From contig JAALGY010000017.1 in NCBI GenBank assembly GCA_032358165.1, positions 372,001-436,000 of the forward strand: a stretch of DNA of 64,000 nucleotides, given 5' to 3'. Every line of letters begins with the position of its first letter. The first letter of the stretch is position 1. This DNA is from Diplosphaera chodatii. Taxonomy: Eukaryota > Chlorophyta > Trebouxiophyceae > Prasiolales > Stichococcaceae. The translations under genes were made by a program, and so were the position numbers. This document shows positions 24,778 through 35,953 of this stretch, piece after piece. The notes beneath the pieces were generated by a model that was given only the letters and a program-made list of their open reading frames with translations, was not told where the DNA came from and did no database searches.

Positions 24778-25716
24778 ACGGCTTCAGGTCAACGCCAGAT
24801 GAGGTGCCCAGCTAGATCACCTGCCTGCAAAAGCACTGAGAGCACAGTCAAGCGGCACCCTGGTACTGAGGTGTCCTGCTCGAACCAAGTCACCCTTCAG
24901 CCTGGTAGGGTAGTGTCGTCAATTTGACCATTCCGCCTGGCTGGTCAGAAGCATCCACGCACTACTAGCGCTGTGTGACCGCATGCGTCAAGAAGGAGAA
25001 TGTGCCTGTGGGCATTCCCTGGCGTTCAGGTCATTGCTGTCGCTGCTTGCAGGGTGAGTACTGAAGCAGCAGCAGGCAGATGTTGTGCTGGGCGGGAGAC
25101 CCGGCTGTCCCTGCCGCCCATGAAGGTGCAGCCTGGCGTGGCTGCTGCAAAAGCTTAGTCGAGAACAAATGGCAGGGCACTGAGGACCGACGACAGCGGC
25201 ACCACAGACATTACCCACCTTAGGACATGACCATCCGGCACCATGTCAACACTTATCATCAGGTCGCATGCCATCAGACAGCTGCATGTGTGAATGTTCT
25301 TTTGCAAGTATATTAGGGTATTACCGTATGCCAGGGACCCTCAGATTACGTGGTTTGCGTCGCAGAACGGTTCAGAGACTTGTTACAACAACTGTGTCGA
25401 GCACTGCCTGCCTGCTGTAAGGTGCCGGTGTTCGCAGAAACACCTTTGGCCTGTTCTTGCGGCACACAGATTAGCAGACTAAAACAAGACATCATCCCTC
25501 AGATGCTGAGTGCGTCATACGGATCAGACTACCAGGGCCGTGTGGGGCATCGTCTGAAACCCCACTGCACAAGGAAGCACAAGAGCAATTGCCTAACGAT
25601 GCTGCAGCCGGCCACTGCTGCAAAGGCTGCAAGCTGCACCCAGCCGCGGCAGCCCCGGTAGAAAAGCCTCCACCGCGCACCTCAGCTCGGGGCAGACCCA
25701 CTTGCCAGCGGCAGAT
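24778..25716. other. Convergent 3' region of helicase and thioredoxin genes
   Basis: No coding region recognised in 939 bp on either strand; presumably both 3' untranslated regions. Confidence 0.4.
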
Positions 25717-26076
25717 TCAACCCTTCTTAGGGATGTGCTTCTGGATCAGCGTCTCCAGCGCTGGTGGAGACGCCCCCACCAGCTCCTCCTCCTTCTTCCC
25801 GTTCACGTAGACCTGGAAAGTGGGCATGGCGCTGACGCCAGCTTCTGCTGCCACTTTCTCGTTGGCATCCACATCGACCTTGATGAAGACGATGCCGCTG
25901 TCTGCATTTGCCGCCGCCAGCTTCTCAAACACCGGGCCGATCATTTTGCAGGGCCCGCACCATGTGGCGGTAAAGTCCACAATCACCACTTCTGACTTCA
26001 GGGCCTCATTCCACTCGTCCTGGCTTGTGATGGCTGCCACCTCCCCTGATTTGGCATCCGACAGGCTGGGCGCCAT
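25717..26076 (-). CDS. Thioredoxin, h type
   Basis: A 119-residue single-exon thioredoxin fold. The redox site W-C-G-P-C is at residues ~40-44, preceded by V-D-F-T-A-T. The cis-proline loop A-M-P-T-F and the terminal helix L-E-T-L-I-Q-K-H are present. The protein reduces disulfides of target proteins, itself reduced by thioredoxin reductase (cytosol) or ferredoxin-dependent systems (plastid). The ATG at 26076 gives the compact length usual for cytosolic h-type proteins. The frame stays open upstream to an ATG at 26319, adding 81 residues with a hydrophobic stretch but no clear transit peptide, so an N-extended organellar form cannot be excluded. It is divergent from the membrane-protein gene at 26642. 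Confidence 0.88.
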   Translation of the reverse strand: MAPSLSDAKSGEVAAITSQDEWNEALKSEVVIVDFTATWCGPCKMIGPVFEKLAAANADSGIVFIKVDVDANEKVAAEAGVSAMPTFQVYVNGKKEEELVGASPPALETLIQKHIPKKG

Positions 26077-26641
26077 GACTGCTGGCGCTCCCTGCTCGGG
26101 CGCCTGTTGTGAGCTTGTGCAGCCGATAGTGATCAACCGCTGGTGCTGCTGTATGTCCACGATGCTGCAGACGAAACAATTGAGCGCCACCACGTCCTGC
26201 AAAAGGTTTGAGCTCCTTACGAAGAGCACGTGAGGCGGTGAAGTAAGCAAATCAGACCACGGGGTGCCGCTTGGCGCCGCGGAGTTGACAAGAAGCTGTG
26301 CCATGCCGCTGGTGCACATGACCTTTCAGCCATATTGTCGACGATAGATGATCGCAGCACAGTCGACACTCACTCCTTGACCAACCACCGAACTCATCAG
26401 CTCCTGAACTGTTCCATGAAGTGGCTGGCTTTCCGCTTGGCTTGGTGATCAATAGGTCGTCTGCCTCATCACACTGGTGCAACGTGTGCCCCACGCTTTA
26501 TTGTTGATCCCGAGACGAATAGGCATATCTGAGTCTGTCTTAGTACAGCCGGACACATACACGAAGCTCCTGCTATCTCAAAATCTAGCGGCTGGGGCGC
26601 CGTCAGCCCTTGTCTGCGCTGAGGCACTTGATCCCTGCAAG
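26077..26641. other. Divergent upstream region of thioredoxin and membrane-protein genes
   Basis: 565 bp between two start codons pointing away from each other. Apart from the possible in-frame extensions of both genes, no feature is recognised. Confidence 0.35.
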
Positions 26642-29201
26642 ATGGCCTCCCCGTTTCTCTGGCCCATCAAGGGTGTTGCGTTTGTGGCCGCACGGCCGGC
26701 AACGTTCCGCCGTTTCTGGCAGGTGAGGGCCAGAGGTCAAGGCTGTGATATGCAGCAGCCTGCATGCCGATGATCCAGCTGCGTGGAGCTTTGTTGCACA
26801 TGGTGCATGGAGCATGCATTCCCAAAGACTGCCTCGCTACCCTTGCGCATCTCACGTTACTTACTTCCTGAGATACATGCCTGCATCTATGCAGGCCGCC
26901 GCAGTGTTTGCCATCACATCAGCAATTGTTCTGGCAGCGGTATTTGGGCTGCTGTTCGCGCCCCAGTATGCGCTGCTCAGCAGGTGGGTCCGCGTACACC
27001 CTGCGACACGTGTAGCGCAGCCAGATCCTTATTCGCATGGTGTGCCTTGCTGCTGAGTTTCGCCATGGTTCCATGCAGTCGGCGTATCTGCCATGCTTGC
27101 ATGCAATGCTGGGGCCATTTGGCAGCTGTACACTGCCGTCCCGCAGGCTGCTGGGCCCGTCCTGGCTGACGTGGCAGCTGGCATCGGGCGCGGTGCTGGC
27201 GGAGGCGTCATGGCCGCTGTTCCTGGTGCTGCAGTTCCGGCAGGGCGACCTCACCGCCAAGTGAGCGCCTCCCAACCTGGAACACATTTGGCATGAGCGC
27301 ACTGTACAGACCCGACGCCTGCCAGTGCCTCCTGGCCGCTGGCATGGTCCTTTCACTCCGCACTGCCACGCAGCGCAGTCTGGGACTCGAGTCAGCCTGC
27401 ATGCGGACGGCTGTGTCATTCTCGCATACTGTGCCCGCAGCCGGTCGTCGCTGGGCAGCAGCGGGAGCCCTGCCTGCTGCCTGAGCGGCAGCTGAGGCTG
27501 CTATATGGCTGCCATGCCACTTGCCGCCTGGTATGAGATGGTGGCGGGAGGTGGGGCATTCTGACCCACAGTAGTGCCGCTGGTGGCGGGCTACAAAACT
27601 GCTGGCTCACGAAACGTACCTTACGAAACTTGTCAACTGTCTGCAGCCTGTTCTCGGACGTGATGCGGGAGGTGGGGATTGTAGACCCGCAGCCGCTGCC
27701 GGTGTCGGAGCGGCAGGACATCGAGCGGGCGGGCGCGGCGCTGCGGCGGCAGCGGGTGGCCACCATGACCGGCGCGGCGGCGCCCTTCACCGCCCCCCTG
27801 CAGGTCCTGCGGGTGCGGATTTCAGTTGAGCTGATCCTACAATCCACATATGATCAGCTGAACTCTGAGCCTGCGTTGACATGGCGGGGTCCCAAGGCAG
27901 GCGTCTGGATGGAGGCCTCTGCAAGCCCAGGACAGTCATTCACAACCGCTCGATGTTTGCAGGACCTGCTGAAGGGGCGGCCGGGGGACTCGGCAGCCAA
28001 GGGCTGGGCGCGTCTCACCGCCACCTCCCCGCTGCTGCTCTTCTGGCCGTGAGTGCAGTCGCACCAAACCCTCAAACTGACTGCACAGTGGCTGTTGCAG
28101 GCTGCCAGGGCCCTTTCGTTGGTGCAGGGCGTAGCTCTGTGCTGCTGCGCACATGGCACGGCATCTGCTCTGCCCACTGGCTAGCTGTTGAGGCGCTCAT
28201 GCCACTGCTGCTGCAGGTATGGTCCAGCCGTATATGCGTGGCTGAATGGCTACGCTACAGGCGTGGGCCATCATGTGAACTACTACAAGGTGAGACTGCG
28301 ATGCGCAGGCATGCAACACTTGCCCTGAGATACCTGCAGCCCTGCAGCCATCACACATCAGGGGTGATAGTAGCAAACCATTCAAGGCACATTAATGTCT
28401 TGGGTGCCGTTTATGCAGGCGAAGGGCGTGACAGACAGGGAGGAGCAGGAGATCGTCGCTGCAGGGAGGGCAGGGCAGTACCGCCGCTTCGGCTTCACCA
28501 CGATGGCGCTGTCCCTGCTGCCGGTGGGTCTCATAAAACATGCGCAACAGCACGGCTATGTTCATCAGAGCGTCAGTTGGAACCAGCAATGGGACACAAT
28601 GGCGACAGCGTCCCAGTACCAGGGCACTGCTGCTGCCGCTGCTGCTGCTGCTGCTGGATGCTGGGACCATGCCCATGATTGCACCTGCTGAAGGCGGCAA
28701 ACTTGACGCCATGCAGCCTGCTGCAGGTTTTGTGCCCAGCATCCAGCCAGTGCCTGCTCTGAGCAACGAAAAGACACCAGCGATCGCTATCAGCACGCTT
28801 GTCCAGACCTTGGCTAAGACGCAGTTGTTGGTGCGCAGGTGGTGGGCTGGGCGCTCAGCATCATGGCAGCGGCGGGGGCGGCGCTGTGGGCGGCAGACAT
28901 CGAGCGCTGTGGCGGCCGGCTGCACACAGGTGGGCAGTGAAGGTCACATGTGGCTGTTCTGGAGGGATACTGCTTGATAGCAGGCACTGTAGGCGTCCTG
29001 CGCACGGGACGTCTGCAGATGCATGTGCCGATCAGAACATGGTGAACATCGCATGTGCGGAACACCGGCGATGTTTGTCATTTGGTGGTCAGCTCAGGCT
29101 TGCCATGTTACGCTGCAGGCGGCACCAAGTCTGTGGGCGGCGCCGAATATATCAGCGTGCAGATGTTGGACCTAGAGGAGGGGCGGCGAGGCGTTGTTTG
29201 A
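26642..29201 (+). CDS. Multipass membrane protein, Rrt8/Lds (EI24-like) family
   Basis: Nine exons: 26642-26722, 26895-26983, 27147-27260, 27647-27803, 27963-28048, 28217-28289, 28419-28523, 28839-28929, 29119-29201, giving 292 residues with all phases consistent. Hydrophobic segments occur at residues ~28-55, ~60-85, ~145-175 and ~220-255. The signature is near the C-terminus: F-G-F-T-T-M-A-L-S-L-L-P-V-V-G-W followed by A-A-L-W-A-A-D-I-E. This resembles the fungal Rrt8/Lds1/Lds2 lipid-droplet and spore-wall proteins and the wider EI24/CysZ superfamily. By analogy it may sit in the ER or on lipid droplets; this is inference. No signal peptide is evident; the N-terminus (P-F-L-W-P-I-K-G) is amphipathic. 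It converges with the deubiquitinase gene, leaving only ~320 bp. Confidence 0.65.
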
Positions 29202-29523
29202 GGCAGCGCTGAGATTGTCGACATCTTGTGGACATCTTTAGCGGCCATGTTTTGGCAGGATGACACCAGGACCAGGGCTTAGGCGTGCAAATACTTGCAA
29301 ACTGCAACCGAGAAGTCACAGTAGCAAACCCCTAGTGACCAGCAACTCCACATCTACACTAAGCACCATTGCATAGTATTTCCAATGAGTCGGTTTGCAC
29401 AATCAGCCCAAGACGACTGCACTGTCAGATTGCTGCAGACGATGCCAGGCCAGGGCCAGCCATCCCACGAGGCCCCGCCAGTCTAAGCAGAGTTGTGCAG
29501 TGCCGCTTGCCGTAAGAGGGATA
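29202..29523. other. Short convergent spacer
   Basis: 322 bp between the stop codons of the membrane-protein and deubiquitinase genes; no gene seen. Their 3' untranslated regions may overlap. Confidence 0.4.
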
Positions 29524-32500
29524 TCAGGCTTTGCTGCCTGGGGGCTCCCCCGGCAACACCGCCGATGATATAAGATGCCCGCTGCTGCCGACGCCGCCGC
29601 CGCCCGCGCTGCCGTCTGCTGGCTGCTGCCGCTGATACATGAGGATGTAGCCGTGCCCCGAGTGGCTCATGAAGTCGGATGCCGCGCCGAACGTCTGCTG
29701 CACCGTCGACTCCGGCACAGGGTCCACCGAGTCGTCCTCGTACAGCAGCCACACATCGGCGCTCTTCACCAGCGCCACATAGTGCCCTGCAACGACTTGC
29801 GAGCGACGCTCTGCTGGCACACAACTCAACCCCTACCATCCAACAGGTCCCAGTGGTATCACAACCAGCTGCTGCTTATGATACACACATGAGGATAGTG
29901 ATGTGACGGGAGACAGCCCGCGAGTGACCAACGGCAACAACGAGTGCAAGTGGAGCAGCGGCATGTGTCCGCAGCTCAACGTACCACCGCACTCATCCCA
30001 CGGCCTTTGAGCAGCAGGCACTGATGCATCACCGTCTGGTTGCAAGAGGCAATAACTATGCTCACCGTGGTCCAGGCCGCTGCCGACGTGCACGATGACG
30101 GCGAACAGCTGGTAGGCGGCGTCGGCGCCGTCGGGGCCGTCCTCCGCGGACGTGGACCCCAGCTTCAGCTCAAAGGGGAACACCACGCGGTACATCAACT
30201 TCGAGCGCACCACCCGCACGTAGCCGTCCCTGGAGGAGCGAGCAAACATCTTCCCTAGGTGCCCAACCGTTACTCAACGCTGCAACTCAGGCAGTCTTCA
30301 AGCTTGTGCCTTGAAGCAGTCCACGCAGCAAAGTTGAGGGCGCTGTGAAACGTTGAGGTCAGCGCAGAGCCAGCTGTCAAGGGCAGCCCGGCTCAGAAAG
30401 TCGGACGGGCCGCCGCCCACCTGTCCATGTGCGTAGTGTACTTGAAGCGATTGAGGTGCAGCAGCAGCACGTCCGGCAGCGCCGACAGCCGTGTTCGCTT
30501 TTGCGCCTCCTGGTACGTGCCGCACGCGTTGCAGAAGAACTTCTCCTCTCCCTTCAGCGTGTCAACCGCGCTGCAAGGCCAGCAAACTACCCAATCAAAA
30601 TCACCATCGGCAGTTGGGTCCTGCCATACCTGCCGCACCCATTGCAGCAGGGCTGCTGCCCCCTCTACACGATGTGCTACGTGCTGACCAGGGTAAACGC
30701 AGAAAGCAAGTTTGCATGGATGTGACGTAATCTACAAAAGTCACATGCAGGAGATGCTCCTCATGACACCACCTATCTCTGGAATATTGCCCAGGCAGCA
30801 CACGGGCACCTGAACTGGCGCAGGCAGTGCGTCAGGGAGCTGTGCTGCTCGATGGCGAGGCTGAGGTGGTAGAACACCACGTCGGTGCGCGTCACCGTCT
30901 CGCAGCCCAAACACTGCGTCTCGTGCACCTCCCGGCCCTGCAGGGGTATGACATTGACAGCTTACAACCGTCAGATGTCAGGCAAACTGCAACCGTCAGA
31001 TGTCAGGCAAACTGGCCAACACATGTCATATTGAAATTCTGTTAGCATCAGTAGCTGGTCTTCCGCATGTTATAGATGTGGGACAGAAACGCTGCGTAGC
31101 TGGTCAATGTGGTACGGCAGCTAACACAGCACAGCTGCGGTCTGCTGTGAAACCAGGCATGCACAGGAGGAGCGCCGCCGCAGCCTTGCACCCAAAAGTT
31201 CCTTCAGGGTGTTGGCAGAGTCCAGCCAAAAGTTTGCACCCTCTGTCTCTGGTGAAGCAACCCCTTCCGCAGATGCGAGCGCACCTGAAACAGGTCGTGC
31301 ACCCAGGTGCGGATGGGCGGTTTGCCGCCGCTTCCTGCTTCCTGGGCGGGCGCCGCCCCGCCGGCATCCCTGACTGCCGCTGCCGTCGCGCCGCCTGCGC
31401 CTCGCCTGAAACACGGGGTTTCAACGATATCACAGCCTTGTCAGATGGGACTTGTGTTTAACATATAAGTAAGTGTCAGCTAGGAACGACGTGGTGAAGA
31501 TGGTGTCAGCTGCCCGCACTGTCGCAGAGAGTGCAGGCCACAGTGGCTGCTGCCTTTCTGGGGCCGAAAGGGAAGGTTGCGAAAGGCACCTGCTGCCGCC
31601 CCCGTCCAGCTTGGCCTTCTCCTCGACCTCCAGCAAATCGCTGACGCTGTTGATCAGGTCCAGCAGCAGCTCGTGCGCGTCCTGCAGCAGTCCAAATTAA
31701 CAGTGAGGACATGTCCAAGGAGTTGCTGTGTATGCGCCTACGCTTTGAACACTCGACTTGTTCATGTCGGTTTGTTCTTGCTTCAAACGAGCAAGATACT
31801 CAACCGCAGCACTACCAAGGCAGCTCTTCACCAAAGCAGCTCACCTGGTGCTCGTCATAGGAGCGAAACTGCTCGCGGTCGCGCTTCAGGCGCTGGATGA
31901 AGCGCTTGGGCGACACCACCCCAGTCTTCCGCTTCTGGCTGCTGATCTGCAGGGGCCATGACACGAGTGGTCGCCCGCTGGCCGGTGTCAGTGCTCTGCA
32001 ACGAGTTGATGCAACCCCTGCTGTAGAGTGTGCGGCCGCCTGCGACACAGGTTCATGCAGCCATGTGCAGGTGCTCGCAGGGTAGCCTTATGGCCTCCTG
32101 TCATCAATTACTGACTGCATGGCCCTGGCCCTGGCGGAGGCGCTAAGGGTGGGGAGTGGGGCACTTGCGCAGCCGACACCTGCATGCATACTGCACGGCG
32201 CCAAGGACAGGCGCACGCACGCAGCACCCACCTGCAGGAACAGCTCGGCGAGGGCAGTGAGGATGTTGTCCTCGGTCGTCTTCGTGCTGCCGTTGGCCGC
32301 AGCATACTGCAGCAGGCGCTCCCGGAATGGGCGGCATGAGTAGAGCCCCTGCAGGCGGGGTGACTGGCACGGTTCACCACCCGTCGGGCTGGCCAGGTGA
32401 TGCAGTGTTGCACTGGCTTGCGCGCCCTTGTCGCATGAGCTGACGGCACGCAGCTCAGTGGCGAGCAGGCCACCAGTGAAAAGATGACAGCCCACGCCAA

Positions 32501-32843
32501 TCTGGGAGACAGCAGACGTATGTACCTGCAGCACCGAGTTGGCGTAGCAGGTGTTGCCGAAGTTCTCCAGGCCAAAGTAGCGCTCATTCTCTGGCAGCCG
32601 CGCCTGCATGCAGCGGAGAGCATGGTCAAAGGCAGCTTCGCAGAAACCTGGTGCATTCAAACACTCGTGCCAGTTGCAAAGCCAACTTCACATGGTCATG
32701 GGGGGCAACAGCCCCTGCCGGTGGCACCACTCTTGCTGGTCCAACACCTTCCTGGTGTCTATCTCGCCACCACATACCATACATATCAACATCCCAGCCC
32801 CGCTCACCTGCAGCAGGCGGTCCCGGGAGGCGGCGCCGCCCAT
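29524..32843 (-). CDS. UBP3: Ubiquitin-specific protease, USP12/USP46 (plant UBP3/4) type
   Basis: Ten exons in transcript order: 32808-32843, 32526-32603, 32232-32348, 31845-31946, 31590-31681, 31285-31405, 30810-30937, 30421-30570, 30066-30229, 29524-29786, total 416 residues. Catalytic Cys box N-F-G-N-T-C-Y-A-N is in exon 2, the Q-D-A-H-E box spans the exon 4/5 junction, the catalytic His is in G-H-Y-V-A-L at the exon 9/10 junction, and the acidic residues Y-E-D-D follow. Zinc-ribbon cysteines appear as C-x-x-C pairs (C-L-G-C, C-N-A-C). The 12-codon first exon M-G-G-A-A-S matches the M-G-A-A-G-S start of plant UBP3. The enzyme removes ubiquitin from proteins. It differs from relatives by an Ala/Gly-rich insert in exon 6 and a Gly/Ser-rich C-terminal tail of ~35 residues. 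Confidence 0.92.
30965..31014. repeat. 25-bp tandem repeat, two copies, in a deubiquitinase intron
   Basis: The unit CAACCGTCAGATGTCAGGCA plus five bases occurs twice in direct succession (30965-30989 and 30990-31014) in the intron between exons 6 and 7. No function is apparent. Confidence 0.85.
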
Positions 32844-33929
32844 GCCCAGAATGCCGCCCACGCGGCTCAGGGCCGCCCCGAGCGCCTCCACCGTGCCTGC
32901 CCTGCAGCATGGGGGAATGGATGTGACTGGCGCTGCACGCCGTACCATGGTGCAAGCCTGCCATTGGCACATATGCATAGCCAACGTGGACATACTCCAC
33001 AGAAGGCACCTACGTGTACTGACGGTTTGGTGGGGCCAGGACTTGCAGTGCTGGCTCTACCAGCACACGGGGAGTAGCGGCTGTTTGCGCCACCAGTGGC
33101 CAGCTGACCGGTTGCCAGATGCTGCTCGCGGCGCTGCGGCGGTGCGCACTGGCAGTTGCAGATGGCCTCTGTTTCTGCTGCACGGTACTGCAGGTTCAGA
33201 ACATTCACAGGCCCCTTGGTCCGTGCGCGTCTACGGTCAACCTAGCCTGCAGTTCGCCAGCTGCAGCCGTCCGCCCTGAAGGACCAATCACAGTGTACCC
33301 TTCGCAACGTCCTGCATCATTCCTGCCATACATGGGGAGCTTCAATGCCGGACGTTGCGCAAGCGCATGAGGTGAAGCTGGTTTTGACATGTGCGCAAGC
33401 TTTGAATGCTAGCACTGACCGCCGTCTACAAACATCGTCTTTGTTATTACACCCGTGAATAGATGTCCGGCAGCTTAATGTACCTTGTCTCCGCGACCGC
33501 AGGTGCAAGTCGTGTGATCGGGGAGGTCCCACTTCTTGGCGTCGCGCTGTCGTCGCATGCGGGTTTCACCGCACAACACAAGGCGCCCTGCTCAACTGTG
33601 TCGGGCTTTGGCCTGCAAAATCGCTGCACACAGTTTGTTCATTCATCGCTCTGCCAACTAAGAACCCTAACGCTTTGTCACACACGTGTTCGGCGGCCGC
33701 CAGGAACTGGGTCTGGCTGGACTCTAGCCTCTGTTGACCAGGTCGAATGGTCGCAAATAAACAGGACGACTACCTCACTTGCACCGCAGCCTGGCCGTGT
33801 ATCCCTTGTGCGCGCCCCACACAGCTTTCCTTCACACTTCCATCGCCGTCACAATCATCTTCGCCGCTCCGATCTCGCTGTGGCGGGTCAAATATTTGCA
33901 CCAGATACTTACGTTTGCTACAGCCTCCA
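32844..33929. other. Divergent upstream region of deubiquitinase and PPR-like genes
   Basis: 1,086 bp between divergent start codons. The minus-strand frame stays open ~17 codons upstream of the deubiquitinase ATG, but homologues start at the chosen methionine. Nothing else is recognised. Confidence 0.4.
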
Positions 33930-35953
33930 ATGAGCGCCGTGCTGCTGCGCCGTGCCGGCCGCCGGTCGCTCAGCCTCGCCAGCAGCCTGCTGGCAGCCCA
34001 GCGCAGTGTGGCATGCCGCGCCAGCCTGCCCGCAGCAGCAGAAGCTGCGGCCTCTGCGGTTTCGCAGACCTCAGTGGTCGTCTCTCAGACCAGCTCACAG
34101 CCTGTGCCGCTATGCAACATACGCGGCTTCGCAACGGGGTCAGGACTGGCCGGCGGTGCGTTTGTCATCCGCCGGGTGCCGCAGGCGGCTGTGCCTTCGC
34201 TGCCAGCTTCTGATGGCCCCTCAGGCAGCAGCCTGGCCGGCACGCGCTGCGCCTCAGCAGCCGCCGCGCCGCAGTCAGCCAGTCCCGGCCGCAGGCTAAC
34301 TACCAGCGCCAGCCCGTTCTGCAACTTGGCAGTGGGTGGCGGTTATTCGGACTTCGAAGAGGCGCCTTTCGGTCATCCTGCCCCCTCCTTCGCAGCCAGC
34401 GGGTTGGGGGGAACCGACGCCGCCGCAGACGCTGGCGAGTCGGAGTCTGAGGACGACGAGGTGGCCGTCGCACAGGTGCGCCTGCCCTGACCGGTGTGCC
34501 CGACGTGGCCCGGCTTCGCCTTGGGTGCTTTTTGGCCTGCAAGATCTCGATTCTGCAGCGCCCGTGCGCCGCGGACGAGCGCGCCTGCCCGTGTCATTGC
34601 TTGCAGCCTGGGCATTTGGTCTGATTGAGAGGTGCAACGGGGCGTTTCGGTGCCATTCCCAGCAGTTGTGGGCAGCCAGGGTTGCTGGGTTCAAACCCGG
34701 TGAGAAGGCAACTGAGTTTCGGCGTGAAGCGCCTATACTGCATGCCCGCAGGTGGGCGGCTCCATCCTCTTCGGCAAGCCGCGGGCCAGCCGCTCAGGCA
34801 GGGCGCGCAAGCCGGTGGAGGAGATGGAGGCCCGCTGGATTGGCTCTGCCTCCCACTCGGTGAGGGCAGGCCTGTCAGTCTGTAGCACGGTCGACCGCAA
34901 GGTCATGTCCTTCACAACACCCTGTACATGTTTAGCACGCTGCACGTTGAATATCAGCTTTGCTCCTTTGCTGTGCAGGGCGACTGGTCGCGTGCATCGA
35001 CCGTCAAGCCGGTGGGCTGTGAGGCCGGCGCAACCATCTGGGCTCAGGTATGGCAACTTATCCCTGCTGATCTGTTGTGACGTTGACCTCAGTCGATTCT
35101 TGGTAGGAACACGGCTCCCTGTTCCCCGGACAATGTGTCATGACATACATGTCTGATGCTGCTGCAGATCATCGCCGCCTGCCGTGAGGACCCTGCGCAG
35201 CTGAAGAGCACCGTGGCGATGCTGCACGCGGCCTATGAGCAGGTGATTCCCGCCGCTGCTGGCTGCACAACTTTTCATGTCAGCCTCAGGCTGTCCGCAC
35301 TCTTCAGTGTCCGTCTCATGGCTGTCATGAAGCGTGCTTGCAACAGCATCGTGGCCCGCGGTCAGCCATGGTGCTGTTGTTCATGCTGAGGCACCGCCCC
35401 TGTAGCGTTGCTCGGCAGGTGTAACTGCCTTATGACTGGCGATCACGCGTGCTGTTTGTGGAGTGCTTGGAGGCACTAGAGTGCGACCTCTTGTACAAGC
35501 TGCTGTGTGGATGACTTCGGCATGCCCATGTTCGGAGTCCCATTGCACTCCCGCTGCATTCCTGGCATGCTCTGCGTCTGACCAGCACGGTAGCCTATGT
35601 CATGCAGAGCAAGATGGTTCCGCCGCTGCCAGCGTTCAACAAGCTGCTGGAAGTGTGCTCCAAGCGCAGTGATGTCATGGAGACTGTGCACCAGGTGCGC
35701 TGCCGCTCTTTGTGACAAGTCCGCTGTCCGACGCAACTCTCTCGCCACCTACATGTGACATCTGTGCGTTTTACCAGTACTGCGTCTGCTTGCATCCTGC
35801 TGACGATGCCATCCCCATCAGTGTCTCACACCATCATTGGTCTGTGTGCAGCTGGTCGCCATGATGTCGGGCTCGGCGCTGCAGCCCAACGAGGATACGC
35901 ACAGGCACCTGGAGGCGTGCTTCGCCTACCACAACCTGGAGCGGTCGTCATAG
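33930..35953 (+). CDS. Organelle-targeted helical-repeat (PPR-like) protein
   Basis: Six exons: 33930-34475, 34752-34859, 34979-35047, 35168-35242, 35608-35694, 35852-35953, total 328 residues, phase 0 at every junction. The N-terminus M-S-A-V-L-L-R-R-A-G-R-R and the Ser/Ala/Arg-rich first ~120 residues look like a mitochondrial or plastid presequence. Residues ~170-182 are acidic (E-S-E-S-E-D-D-E). The C-terminal ~110 residues contain paired helices resembling pentatricopeptide repeats: I-I-A-A-C-R-E-D-P, F-N-K-L-L-E-V-C-S-K-R and the turn L-Q-P-N-E-D-T followed by H-L-E-A-C. PPR proteins bind organelle RNA. With only two or three recognisable repeats the assignment is tentative. Every exon starts and ends between codons, so any internal exon could be skipped without changing frame. 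Confidence 0.6.

Noticed and set aside
25026..25060. Possible extra 3' exon of the Strawberry-notch gene after a TGCAG acceptor
   Set aside because: The gene already ends where homologues end, and the added segment would stop within a few codons.
34685..34700. tRNA B-box-like sequence GGGTTCAAACCC
   Set aside because: It lies in an intron of the PPR-like gene. Flanking bases do not form a T-arm of the right length, and no A-box or acceptor stem was found at the proper distance.
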